NCBI GenBank assembly: GCA_963783945.1
Contig: CAWAPS010000032.1
Coordinates: 372,001 to 436,000, forward strand
Direction of reading: 5' to 3'
Source: CAWAPS01 sp963783945
GTDB taxonomy: Bacteria > Actinomycetota > Acidimicrobiia > Acidimicrobiales > Palsa-688
DNA length: 64,000 bases
This document shows positions 43,779 through 52,994 of this stretch, piece after piece. The first letter of the stretch is position 1. Every line of letters begins with the position of its first letter. The notes beneath the pieces are model-generated. The model was not told the DNA's origin and searched no databases. It saw nothing but the letters and a program-made list of their open reading frames with translations. The position numbers and the translations under genes were made by a program.

Positions 43779-44005
43779 CATGGCCCCTTCGGGCGTCTGG
43801 GGAAAAATGAAACCTCGGCGCGACCACGCCGCCCCACGCCGTTCTCTCGGCCCGCGGCTCGGCACCGGCCATCGGCTGATGAGGCTCGGGCCCGGACTTG
43901 TCTGCAGGCGCCCGTGCATCCGGCCCGGCGGCGGCCCTGGGCGGGAGGGGAACCCGGCCTTCGGGGCTCTACCCAGCTCCAGCTAGGCGGGCTCCCCGGC
44001 CCCGA

Positions 44006-44866
44006 TCAGGCGGGCTCCCCGGCCTCGGATCCGGCCGGGGCGGGCGCTTCCGAGGCGGGCCCGACCGGGTAGTAGCGAGGCGTATAGGCCCACGTCCTCC
44101 CGTTAAGGTCGTCAAATCGCCTTGTGGTCGACGAGCCGACTATCAGCACGGTCCGCATGTCCACAGACGCGGGGTCGACCGAGCCGAGGGCGGTGATCTC
44201 CACCGCCTCGCCCGTTCGCCCCACCTGGCGGGCCACCACCACGGGAGTTCCGCCCTTTCGGTGCCGGCCCAGGACCTCGAGCGCCCGGCCCAGCTGCCAG
44301 GGGCGGTGCCGGGAGATCGGGTTGTAAAGGGCAATCACGAAATCGGCGGCCGCCGCGGCGTCGAGCCGGCGTTCGACCACCTCCCACGGCTTCAGGACAT
44401 CCGAGAGCGAGATGAGGCACAGGTCGTGCCCAAGCGGAGCCCCGACGGCCGCCGCCGCGGCGGTGGCAGCGGTCACCCCGGGCACGATCGTGACCTCCAC
44501 TGAGGCCCACCTCCCGGTTTCAGCTTCCTTGTCGAGCTCCTCCATGACCGCCGACGCCATGGCGAAGATGCCGGGGTCGCCGGAGGAAACCACGACCACG
44601 TCAGCGCCGGCGGCGGCCAGGTCGAGGGCGAATGCCGCTCGCTCGGCCTCCTTGCGGTTGGGAAAAGGATGGGTCCTCTGACCGGGCCCGAGAGGCCCGA
44701 CCTGGTCCAGGTAGGGGCGGTAGCCCACCAGGTCGGTCGCGGCGGCTAGACGGGCCTGGGCTTGAGGGGTCCGAACCCCTTCGCTACCGGGACCCAGCCC
44801 CACGACGGCCAGCCGGCCGGCCGGGGCGCCGGCGGGGGGCTGACCTTCGTTGCCATTCGAGCTCAT
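44006..44866 (-). CDS. cobJ: Precorrin-3B C17-methyltransferase
   Basis: 286 residues from ATG at 44866, preceded by AGGAGG that overlaps the cobI stop. It methylates C17 and contracts the ring of precorrin-3B to give precorrin-4. Tetrapyrrole-methylase markers are LAVVGLGPGSEGVRTPQAQ, VVVVSSGDPGIFAMASAVME, VTIVPGVTAATAAAAAVGAPL, CLISLSDVLKPWE and VIALYNPISRHRPWQL. It is the last gene of the cobG-H-I-J minus-strand operon. The C-terminal tail (PASEAPAPAGSEAGEPA) is a low-complexity extension. Confidence 0.94.
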   Translation of the reverse strand: MSSNGNEGQPPAGAPAGRLAVVGLGPGSEGVRTPQAQARLAAATDLVGYRPYLDQVGPLGPGQRTHPFPNRKEAERAAFALDLAAAGADVVVVSSGDPGIFAMASAVMEELDKEAETGRWASVEVTIVPGVTAATAAAAAVGAPLGHDLCLISLSDVLKPWEVVERRLDAAAAADFVIALYNPISRHRPWQLGRALEVLGRHRKGGTPVVVARQVGRTGEAVEITALGSVDPASVDMRTVLIVGSSTTRRFDDLNGRTWAYTPRYYPVGPASEAPAPAGSEAGEPA

Positions 44867-44878
44867 CAGCGGTCCCTC

Positions 44879-45764
44879 CTATCGGGCTCCGGCGACGTTG
44901 CTCGGGATGACCACCATCGAGAAGTAGGGAGCGGAGGACAGTTTCTCGGTCGCCACCAACGGCAGGACCCGCTCGTCCGCCATGGTGGCCCGCTCGACGT
45001 ACCAGGCGCGGCGAAAGCAGTCCGGCCCGCTCGACCGCCTGGCGGACGTGCGCCAGGTTGCGCCCCACCTTCATGACCACCGCGGCGTCAGCGGTCCGCA
45101 GTCTGGTCTCGAGCTCGGCGACCGGCAGGGTGCCGGACAGGACGCTCAGCACCTCGTCCCGGCACACGAGCGGGGCGCCGATAACGGCGGCCCCGGCGAG
45201 TATCGACGGCACCCCCGGCACCACCTTGGTCGGATACCGGCAGGCCAGCCGGTTGTGGAGGTACATGTACGAACCGTGGAAGAAGGGGTCACCCTCGCAG
45301 AGGACGGCTACGTCCAAACCGGTTTCGAGCACATCGGCCAGCTGTTCGCCCGCCGCGTCGTAGAAGCGGACCAGCAGCTCCTCGTAAGACACGCCCGGCG
45401 CCAGCTCCTCGGTGGTGACCGGGTAGACGAGGTGGAGCTCGGCCTGGCGAGGCGAAAGGAACGAGTCGACGACCCTCCGGGCATTGCTCGCCCGGCCCAC
45501 GGCCGAGAAGTACAGCACGACCGGGCTGGCCTGGAGAATACGCAGGGCTTTGACCGTTATCAGCTCCGGGTCACCGGGGCCGACCCCGATCCCGTAGCAG
45601 GTTCCGGTGGTCACGGTGGGGCAGCCATCCCGTGTCCCGGGTCCTCCGGGCGACGGGGTGGGCGCCGGGCCGCCAAAATGCCCAACGCCGGCCGGGGCCG
45701 TGCCGCTGGCGGCGCGAAGCGGTGGGGCCAGAGGACCGACGGGGGTCGTGGTGGTGGAAGCCAT
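44879..45764 (-). CDS. cobI: Precorrin-2 C20-methyltransferase, frameshifted near the 3' end
   Basis: S-adenosylmethionine methylation of precorrin-2 at C20. Motifs are CYGIGVGPGDPELITVKALR, VLCEGDPFFHGSYMYLH, VVPGVPSILAGAAVIGAPL and VMKVGRNLAHVRQAVERAGLL. After GLL the frame breaks at the AAA run 45014-45016. Skipping one base restores RRAWYVERATMADERVLPLV and SSAPYFSMVVIPSNVAGAR, ending at TAG 44879-44881; unshifted, the frame runs on to 44784 inside cobJ. The start ATG at 45764 overlaps the cobH stop (TGATG); GTG at 45614 would remove a Pro-rich N-terminus of 50 residues. Confidence 0.85.
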
Positions 45765-46420
45765 CACTCTTCCCGGCTCGCCAGCGCGTTCACCGCGGCA
45801 GCGGCCATGGCGCTTCCTCCCCGGCGACCGTGCACGGTCAACCAGGGAACCCCGTGGCTGCTCTCGGCCAGCGCCTGCTTCGATTCGGCCGCGCCGACGA
45901 AACCGACCGGCAGGCCCAAGATCACAGCCGGTCGCGGTCCTCCCTCATCGAGCAGCTCGAGCAGCCGGAACAGTGCGGTCGGGGCGTTGCCGATGGCGAC
46001 CACCGCTCCGTCCAGACGAGGAGCCCAGGAGTCAACGGCAGCGGCCGATCTGGTGGTGCCGGCGGCGCGGGCCCGCTCCGCCACGTCGGGATCGGAGACC
46101 AGGCAGACGACGTCGTTGTTGCTGGGAAGGCGGCGGCGGGTCACCCCGTGGGCGACCATCATGGAGTCGACCAGAACCGGCGCGCCGGCGGCCAAGGCGG
46201 CCCGCCCGGCCCGGCCGCTGTCGGGGCTGAAGGCCAGGTCGGCGACCACGTCGACCATTCCGCAGGCGTGGATCATGCGAACCGCGACGGCCTCGAGCTC
46301 GGGGGGCACCCCGCGGAGGTCAGCCTCGGCCCGGATCGTGGCAAACGATCTGCGGTAGATCTCCGCTCCGTCCCGCAGGTATGGGCGAACGGCGATCGCC
46401 TTTGCGGTGGGGTCGGTCAC
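45764..46420 (-). CDS. cobH: Precorrin-8X methylmutase
   Basis: 218 residues from GTG at 46420, overlapping the cobG stop (GTGA). It moves the C11 methyl group to C12, giving hydrogenobyrinic acid. The catalytic histidine is H51 in MIHACGMVDVV; other conserved parts are VLVDSMMVAHGVTRRRLPSNN, AVVAIGNAPTALFRLLELL and VILGLPVGFVGAAESKQAL. Third-last gene of the cobG-H-I-J operon. Confidence 0.95.
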   Translation of the reverse strand: MTDPTAKAIAVRPYLRDGAEIYRRSFATIRAEADLRGVPPELEAVAVRMIHACGMVDVVADLAFSPDSGRAGRAALAAGAPVLVDSMMVAHGVTRRRLPSNNDVVCLVSDPDVAERARAAGTTRSAAAVDSWAPRLDGAVVAIGNAPTALFRLLELLDEGGPRPAVILGLPVGFVGAAESKQALAESSHGVPWLTVHGRRGGSAMAAAAVNALASREE

Positions 46421-47896
46421 GGGGCGCGGCCGAAGGCGAGTACCGCAGCGATGGCGTCATTCGAATCAGCCGGGGACAGCACGGGGTCTCCGAGCTCGCG
46501 GTTGGCGCCGCCAGGATCGCCCGGGCCGCGGTGCACCGTGTAAGTGTCCCGATCCGGGCCGGCCATCAGGGTGAGGTCATGGCCTTGGCGCCCGGCGCAT
46601 CGCTTGGGACAGCCGCTCAGATGGACAGTCATAACCCGGGATGGCGGGGGGCCGGCGGCCCGGGCCCGGAGGGCGGCGACCATCCGGCGGCCGTCGGCCT
46701 GGGTGTCGGCGAGCCCCGACGGGCATCCGGCCGCGCCGGCACAGGCCACCACCCCGAGCGCCGGATCGCCGGGGAAGCAGGCCAGCTCGAGCTCGGCGAG
46801 TCGGGCCAACACCGCATCTGCGGCGCCGGATGGCACTCCTGGCAGCAGAATCGACCGCCACGGAGTGAGCCGGACCTCTCCGCCGCCCATCTCGCCGGCC
46901 AGCTGCCCGATCTCTCTGAGAGCGGCCGGAGCCAGGCGGCCCAGCACCGGCATGGCCCCGACGGCAACGACCCTGGGCGACCGCTGTGGAAGCCGCCCGA
47001 CGGGAGCCGACGTCGTGGGGTAAGCGCCGGATGAACTCGGTATCTCGGCGGTCTCCACCTCCGTCCCGGCCAGGCGGGCGATGCACCTGACCAGCTCGGG
47101 CCTCCCCGCCCGTTCGATCCAACCGTCAAGCCGCCCGCCGCCGGTCGAGGCCATGCGGGCGGCAGCTTCGATCAGGCCCAGGGCGCTCTCGACCGGCACG
47201 GTGACGGCATCCCGACGCGAATCGAATCCAGGGCCGCCGGCCAACCTGTCGGCCCCGGCCACGCCGCCGGCGGACGCACTGTGGTCGGCCAGACTCTCGC
47301 CGACCGCCAGCTCCAGGCGCAGCCTGCCGGCGACCATCACCGCCCCGAGCGCCAGATCCTGGGACCGGCCCCGAACGTTGACCGCGCCCTCCCCCGTCGA
47401 GCACGATCCCGAACTTGGGTGACAGGGCGGCGGCGGTTGTGCCGGCAACGAGAACGGCGCGTGCCTCCTCGGCGAGTCCCCGGGTGTCCATTAGCTCACG
47501 CTGGTCGATCCCCGCCGTCGGACTGACCAGGACATCCGGGGCGACGGCCGAAGAGTCGGGGCGGGCCGGAGAGCCGGGGCCGGACGGAGTTGCACCGCGG
47601 TCGGGCGGGGCCAGACCGGCGGCGACCAGGGCCGCCACCAGCGCACCGAGGTCCCGGGGGTCCACCCCTCTCAGCTGAAGGTTCGACCGGCTGGTGAGCT
47701 CGATGGTGGCGCCCGCCTCTTGCCCGGCGGCGGCCAAGCGGATCATGTGGTCTGCGGTCAGGACCCCGCCAGCCAACCGGACCCGGACCATGGCGCCGTC
47801 GGACTCCATGAAGGGCTGGTGCACGCTCGGGCATGCCCCCCGTACCAGGCCAGGTGCGACGGCCGGCTGGCTGGGCGCGACGATGGTCCGGACCAC
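46417..47896 (-). pseudogene. cobG: Precorrin-3B synthase, interrupted by a one-base frameshift
   Basis: CobG is a monooxygenase related to sulfite/nitrite reductases and carries an Fe4S4 centre. The N-terminal frame (from about 47896, GTG) has ACPSVHQPFMESDGAMVRVRL and TIELTSRSNLQLRGVDP up to SPKFGIVLDG. The C-terminal frame resumes with EGAVNVRGRSQDLALGAV and contains CAGAAGCPSGLADT and VHLSGCPKRCAG, the cluster cysteines. The break is at a run of five Cs on the plus strand (47391-47395); four would keep the frame. Either an assembly error, a phase-variable tract or a true lesion; the sequence downstream is otherwise intact. Confidence 0.82.
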
Positions 47897-47962
47897 GCGG
47901 GCGACTGTACCAATTAGCGTACGACGGGTCCCCCAGACGCCTCTCGACGAGAAGGTCAGACG

Positions 47963-48745
47963 ATGCGAAAGCTGCTGCTCATCGGGATCGGTAGCGGCGA
48001 CCCCGAGCATCTCACGGTTCAGGCCATCAGAGCCCTCAATCAGGTCGACGTTTTCTTCGTGCTGGACAAAGGATCGGGGCCCCGGGACCTGATCCGGTTG
48101 CGGCAGGAGATCTGCGAGAGGTACATCGACGGCGACGGCTACCGCTTTGTCGAGGCCGAGGACGTACCCCGCGATCGCGGCGCCGACGACTACCAGCAGG
48201 CCGTGAGCGAGTGGGGCCGTCGGCGGGCGGACCTTTACGAGCGGCTGTTGCGGGACGAATTGGGCGAGGATGACGTGGGCGCCATCCTGGTCTGGGGCGA
48301 CCCGTCGCTGTACGACGGCAGCCTGCGGGTGGTGCGGCAGATCGTGGAGCGGGGGTCGCTTTCGCTGGAATACGAGGTGATTCCGGGCATCAGCAGCGTG
48401 CAGGTGCTGGCGGCCCGCCACCGCACCACGCTGAGCCGGATCGGCCGCCCGGTGCAGATCACGACCGGGCGCCTCCTGGCCGCGGGCTTTCCGACCGACA
48501 GCGACGACGTGGTCGTCATGCTCGACGGGAGAACCACGTTCCGAGACGTTCCGGCCGAGGGGGTCGAGATCTTCTGGGGCGCCTACCTCGGCACGGACGA
48601 CGAGATACTGATAGCCGGCCCTCTTTCGGATGTCGGCGAACGCATCGTGGCCGCTCGCGAGCAAGCGCGGGCCGGCAAAGGCTGGATCATGGACACTTAC
48701 CTGTTGCGCCGTCACCGACCGGCGAGCGCGGAGAGGCCACAATGA
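47963..48745 (+). CDS. cobF: Precorrin-6A synthase (deacetylating)
   Basis: 260 residues. It methylates C1 of precorrin-5 and releases the acetyl group. Tetrapyrrole-methylase markers are KLLLIGIGSGDPEHLTVQAI, VFFVLDKGSGPRDLIRLR, AILVWGDPSLYDGSLRVV and VIPGISSVQVLAARHRTTL; EIFWGAYLGTDDE is CobF-like. First gene of the plus-strand arm, divergent from cobG with only 66 bases between start codons. Confidence 0.93.
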   Translation: MRKLLLIGIGSGDPEHLTVQAIRALNQVDVFFVLDKGSGPRDLIRLRQEICERYIDGDGYRFVEAEDVPRDRGADDYQQAVSEWGRRRADLYERLLRDELGEDDVGAILVWGDPSLYDGSLRVVRQIVERGSLSLEYEVIPGISSVQVLAARHRTTLSRIGRPVQITTGRLLAAGFPTDSDDVVVMLDGRTTFRDVPAEGVEIFWGAYLGTDDEILIAGPLSDVGERIVAAREQARAGKGWIMDTYLLRRHRPASAERPQ

Positions 48746-48843
48746 GTTTCACGGGCCGGGGCTGCCGCAAGATCCCCGGCCGGACCCTCGCTCGCCTAGG
48801 GTGAACCGGTGAGCGAGCGGCGAACCCGGCCGGGAGCCAGGCT

Positions 48844-49632
48844 TTGATCAGCTTCGTAGGGGCCGGCCCCGGTGCACCCGACCTGCTGACCTTGCGGGGA
48901 GCCGAGCGGCTGGCGCACGCAGACGTCGTCGTGTGGGCGGCGTCCCTGGTGCCGCCTTCGGTACTCGACCACTGCCACCCGGGGGTGGAACTGCACGACT
49001 CTAAGACCATGACCCTCGAAGAGGTGACGGCCGTGTACGCCGCCCACCCCGACGCTCCGATCGTCCGTCTGCATTCGGGCGACCCTTCGATATATGGAGC
49101 GATCGCCGAGCAGATCGCCTGGTGCGTCGCCAACCACCGCTCGTACGAGATAGTTCCCGGGGTCAGCTCGATGGCGGCGGCCGCGGCTGCGGCGGGGCGC
49201 GAACTCACTGTCCCGGCCGTGAGCCAGAGCGTGGTACTCACCCGCTTGGCCAGCCGGACTCGAGCGTCCATGCCCGAGCACGAAGGGGTGGCCCGGTTCG
49301 CCGCCCACGGCGCCACCATGGCCATCTTCTTGTCGGCGAGCCGTCCCGACGACGTGCAAGCGGAGCTGCTTTCGATCGGCTCGCGATACACCCCCGACAC
49401 CCCGGCTGTGATTGCGTTCCGGGTGAGCTGGCCCGATGAGCGGATCGTGCGTTCCTGCGTCGGTCACCTCGCCGACGACCTCAGGCGCTTGGGAGCCGCA
49501 GCCACGGTCCTCGTGCTCGTCGGCCCGGCCTTGGGCGACGATGCCGAAGCCGGCCGGAGCCATGTGTACTCGCCGGCGTATACCCACACCTACCGTTCCG
49601 CCCGGGAGGAGGGAACTTCCAACCGTGGATGA
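48844..49632 (+). CDS. cobM: Precorrin-4 C11-methyltransferase
   Basis: 262 residues from TTG at 48844. Motifs are SFVGAGPGAPDLLTLRGAERL, VVWAASLVPPSVLDHC, VRLHSGDPSIYGAIAEQI, YEIVPGVSSMAAAAAAAGREL and VSQSVVLTRLASRTRASMPE. It methylates C11 of precorrin-4. It overlaps the following cobL gene by 8 bases, so translation is probably coupled. Confidence 0.95.
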   Translation: MISFVGAGPGAPDLLTLRGAERLAHADVVVWAASLVPPSVLDHCHPGVELHDSKTMTLEEVTAVYAAHPDAPIVRLHSGDPSIYGAIAEQIAWCVANHRSYEIVPGVSSMAAAAAAAGRELTVPAVSQSVVLTRLASRTRASMPEHEGVARFAAHGATMAIFLSASRPDDVQAELLSIGSRYTPDTPAVIAFRVSWPDERIVRSCVGHLADDLRRLGAAATVLVLVGPALGDDAEAGRSHVYSPAYTHTYRSAREEGTSNRG

Positions 49633-50845
49633 GTCCGGGCCCGACCCCTACGCCCGCGGTTGTATTTGCGTGGTCGGACTGGTCGGCGGCGAGGGGTTCG
49701 GTCCAGGCGCCCGGCTGGCTCTGACCCGGGCCGAGGTCCTCGTCGGGTCCTCCCGGCAACTGGGCAGCATCCCATCCGACGACGGCGTTCAGCGCATCGA
49801 GCTCCGAGGCCCGCTGGCGGACGTCTTGGAGATGGTCGCAGAGCGGGCGCGAGAAGGCCGCCGGGTGTGCGTCCTGGCTTCGGGCGATCCCGGCTTCTTC
49901 GGGATCGTGCGAACCCTGGCCGCCCGGGTCGGTCCCGCCCGCCTCGCCGTCCACCCGGCGCCGTCGTCGATTTCGCTGGCGTTCGCCCGGCTGGGCCTGT
50001 CCTGGGACGACGCCAGCGTGGTGTCGGCTCACGGGCGCCCTCTGGCCGAGGCCGCGTCCCTGGCCAGCCGGGGAAAAGTGGCAGTCCTCACCTCCCCCGA
50101 CAACTCACCGGAAAGGATCGGCCGCCGCCTGGTCGATCTCGGCTGCGGTCCTCGCCTGGTGACGGTGCTGAGCCACATCGGAGAAGGGAGGGAAACTGTG
50201 ATCCAGACGGACATCCCGGGTCTGGCGGCCGGCCGGTTCGACCCCATGTCGGTCGTGGTCCTGACCGTCCCCGAGCCCGACGGCGCACCGGACTGCCCAA
50301 CGCTGCGCTGGGGGCTTCCGGAGGACCAGTTCGATCACCGCGACCGGATGATTACCAAGTCGGAGGTGCGGGCGGTCGCCCTCGGCCGCCTGGCCCTGCC
50401 GCCGGCGGGAGTGCTGTGGGACGTCGGGGCCGGCTCGGGCTCGGTGGCCATCGAGTGCGCCCGGCTCCGGCCCGGTCTGCGGGTCATCGCGATCGAGCGC
50501 AGCGCACCTGACGCCGAGCGGATCCGCGGCAATGCCGACAGACACGGAGTCGCGGTGGAAGTGGTGGAGGGCGAGGCGCCCGCCGCCCTTTCTCCTCTTC
50601 CGGATCCCGACCGGGTGTTCATCGGCGGCGGTGGCCTCAGCGTGCTCGAGGCGGTGTTTTCCCGGCTCCGCCCGGCCGGAACCATCGTCGCCACATACGC
50701 TCTCGTCGACCGGGCGGCCCCGGCCTGGAAGAGACTGGGCAACATGGTTCAGCTCTCTGTCAGTCGGGCGGTGCCGGTCGGCGCCGAAGGGGTGCGCCTA
50801 TCGGCCGAGAACCCGGTTTTCGTATGCTGGGGACCGCAACCGTGA
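49625..50845 (+). CDS. cobL: Precorrin-6Y C5,15-methyltransferase (decarboxylating), CbiE-CbiT fusion
   Basis: 406 residues from GTG at 49625; the frame is open to 49436 inside cobM. The N-terminal CbiE domain has VVGLVGGEGFGPGARLALTRA and VCVLASGDPGFFGIVRTL. The C-terminal CbiT domain has the SAM-binding loop VLWDVGAGSGSVAIECARL near residue 260. It methylates C5 and C15 and decarboxylates the C12 acetate side chain. Overlaps cobM upstream and threonine ammonia-lyase downstream. Confidence 0.95.
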   Translation: MDESGPDPYARGCICVVGLVGGEGFGPGARLALTRAEVLVGSSRQLGSIPSDDGVQRIELRGPLADVLEMVAERAREGRRVCVLASGDPGFFGIVRTLAARVGPARLAVHPAPSSISLAFARLGLSWDDASVVSAHGRPLAEAASLASRGKVAVLTSPDNSPERIGRRLVDLGCGPRLVTVLSHIGEGRETVIQTDIPGLAAGRFDPMSVVVLTVPEPDGAPDCPTLRWGLPEDQFDHRDRMITKSEVRAVALGRLALPPAGVLWDVGAGSGSVAIECARLRPGLRVIAIERSAPDAERIRGNADRHGVAVEVVEGEAPAALSPLPDPDRVFIGGGGLSVLEAVFSRLRPAGTIVATYALVDRAAPAWKRLGNMVQLSVSRAVPVGAEGVRLSAENPVFVCWGPQP

Positions 50846-52092
50846 CCAGTGGCATCGATGCGAACGCCATCGATCGGGCCTCCGAGCGACTCGAGACGGT
50901 CGTCCGACGCACTCCTGTCGAGCAGAGCCCCCGGCTGTCGGACGAGATCGGCGTGCCGGTGCTGCTCAAACGAGAGGACATGCAGATCAGTCGCTCGTAC
51001 AAGGTTCGGGGTGCGTACAACCTGATCTCATCTCTCAGCAAGGAGGAACGCTACCGGGGGGTCGTGTGCGCCAGCGCGGGCAACCACGGCCAGGGGGTGG
51101 CTTTCTGCTGCGCCGCTTTGCAGATCGAGGGCCGGGTTTTCGTCCCCGCCACGACCCCGCGTCAGAAGCGGGAGCGAATCCGGGCCATCGGCGCCGGCTG
51201 GGTCGAGCTCACCATCATCGGCAGCACATACGACGAGACGAGCGCAGTTGCCCTGGAGGAAAGCGCCCACACCGGGTCGGTGTACGTCCACCCCTTCGAC
51301 GATCACCGAACCATCGGTGGGCAGGGAAGCGTGGCGGTCGAACTGGCCGCACAGCATCGTTCACCCATCGACACTCTGGTCGTGCCTGTCGGAGGGGGCG
51401 GCCTGATCGCCGGCATCGCCGTCTGGGTGAAGGACCGGCTTCCGTCGGTTCGTATCGTCGGGGCCGAACCGGCAGGGGCGGCCAGCATGTCCGAGGCTCT
51501 CGCCGCCGGCGGTCCCATCACCCTGACCAAGATCGACACGTTTGTGGACGGGGCGGCGGTGGCCAGGGTCGGAGACCTGACCTTCCCGATTGTGCGCGAT
51601 CTCGTCGACGAGGTCGTTGTCGTGCCAGAGGGGGCGGTGAGCACAGAGATGCTCAGCCTCTACCAATCAGAGGGCGTGATCGCCGAACCGGCCGGCGCAC
51701 TCGCCAGCGCCGCCGCGCTGCGGTACCTGTCTCGGCCCCCCAACGGGCCGGTCGTCTGCATCGTGTCGGGCGGAAACAACGACGTGAGCCGCTACGCCGA
51801 GGTGGTGGAACGCTCTCTCCTCCACGAGGGATCGCGCCACTACTTCCTCGTGACCTTTCCTCAGGAGCCAGGGGCCCTCCGCCACTTCCTGGAGGAAGTC
51901 CTCACCCACGGGGAGGACGTCGTCGTGTTCGAGTACATCAAGAAGAACAACCGGGAAACCGGTCCGGCACTGGTCGGCATCGACCTGGAACGGCCGAGTG
52001 ATCTGGCCCGCCTCTTGGACCGCATGGACGCCAGCCCGCTGCAGATCGAACGGGTGCCGCCCGGTTCCCCGCTCTTTTCATTCCTGCTCTGA
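50842..52092 (+). CDS. ilvA: Threonine ammonia-lyase (threonine dehydratase)
   Basis: 416 residues from GTG at 50842, overlapping the cobL stop (GTGA); ATG at 50824 is an alternative. PLP-dependent deamination of threonine to 2-oxobutanoate, the first step of isoleucine synthesis. The PLP lysine is in SYKVRGAYN, the phosphate loop in PVGGGGLIAGIAVW, and SGGNND lies near residue 310. A short C-terminal ACT-like domain (HYFLVTFPQEPGALRHFLEE) suggests isoleucine or valine feedback. Its place at the end of the cob arm is unusual but follows the coupled gene order. Confidence 0.93.
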   Translation: MTSGIDANAIDRASERLETVVRRTPVEQSPRLSDEIGVPVLLKREDMQISRSYKVRGAYNLISSLSKEERYRGVVCASAGNHGQGVAFCCAALQIEGRVFVPATTPRQKRERIRAIGAGWVELTIIGSTYDETSAVALEESAHTGSVYVHPFDDHRTIGGQGSVAVELAAQHRSPIDTLVVPVGGGGLIAGIAVWVKDRLPSVRIVGAEPAGAASMSEALAAGGPITLTKIDTFVDGAAVARVGDLTFPIVRDLVDEVVVVPEGAVSTEMLSLYQSEGVIAEPAGALASAAALRYLSRPPNGPVVCIVSGGNNDVSRYAEVVERSLLHEGSRHYFLVTFPQEPGALRHFLEEVLTHGEDVVVFEYIKKNNRETGPALVGIDLERPSDLARLLDRMDASPLQIERVPPGSPLFSFLL

Positions 52093-52099
52093 TCGCGCC

Positions 52100-52137
52100 G
52101 GCAGGCCGCGGCCGGTCAAAGACGGCCGCGGCCTGCC
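52100..52137. terminator. Strong bidirectional hairpin terminator
   Basis: A perfect 15-base stem (arms 52100-52114 and 52123-52137) with an 8-base loop GTCAAAGA lies between the convergent ends of ilvA and the beta-propeller gene. No U tract, but stem strength and position make a terminator likely. Confidence 0.7.
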
Positions 52138-52158
52138 AATAGATGCCGGTTGGCAGAG

Positions 52159-52849
52159 TCAGAAAGCGACGATGCCCTCGCCGCCTGCAGCGCCCGCCAC
52201 GGTGACCGTCCCGGCCGGCGTCAGCGAGCCGTCGGCGTGCACGCGGTAACCGTCGACCACGCCGTTCCCCCTGGTCTGAACGTAGAGGAAGTGGCCGCCG
52301 GCGGAAGCTGACGCGTCGACGGTGCCCGGGTCGGTGCTGGTGTTTCCGAGCGACGTCAGCTCACCGGAGCGAGCCGAGTCGTAACCGGTCACCGAAGCGC
52401 TCCCGGCGTTGGAAGCGTAGAAATGACCCCGGGCCGGCGCGATCCAGCAAGTAGCGGCCTGGCCCGTAGCGACAGTATCGAGCGGTATCAGGTTGCCGCC
52501 CCGTCGGAGGGAGAAGGACGACACTGCGTTGGTCTCCGGCATTGACGGCTACGAGCGAAGAGGACGCCGGGACGTAAGCGAGTGAACCCTGGGACGCGAG
52601 GTGGTCGACCATGGAACCCGTGAGCTGGCCACCGAGCCCGCCCGCGTCGTACGTACCGGCGAGAGCGAGACTGCCGTCCCGGGCCCGGCTATAAGCGGCG
52701 ATCTGGTTTCCGGCCAGGTTGTCGGTCTGAACGAATACGACATGGCTCGCCCCATCACCTGGCGGGCCACTGTGCAGCGGGGCGGCGCCGGCCGCCGGGG
52801 CGGCCAGGGCGAACCCGGCAAACGTTGCCGCGGCTGCGCCCGCCAGCAC
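52159..52849 (-). pseudogene. Secreted lactonase-like beta-propeller protein, frameshifted
   Basis: The N-terminal frame has a signal-like hydrophobic stretch (AAAATFAGFALAAPAAGAAP) and propeller-type repeats (VVFVQTDNLAGNQIAAYSR, LAYVPASSSLVAVNAG). At about 52545-52550 the frame must shift by one base, after which the homologous text continues: ETNAVSSFSLRRGGNLIPLD, FYASNAGSASVTGYDSA and FLYVQTRGNGVVDGYRV, ending at 52159. The repeats resemble lactonase/YVTN propellers. The predicted start is also unclear: AAGGAGG lies 40-50 bases upstream of the first usable GTG. It may be a pseudogene or carry sequence errors. Confidence 0.65.
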
Positions 52850-52994
52850 TGCGGATCGCGTACGGAGACGGGAAGGGAGCTTCCTGGCTGGATCCTCCTT
52901 GATTGCATCGGACGAGGATCAGTGCCCGTTGCGAGCCGGCTGTTACAGATCCTGATCTGACGGGCTGGTCTCCCGGCCCTTATGCTCGCCGCCC

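Noticed and set aside
47897..47962. Cobalamin riboswitch upstream of the cob operons
   Set aside because: The 66-base divergent gap is too short and has no B12-box sequence; the cobN/cobK gap is only 24 bases.
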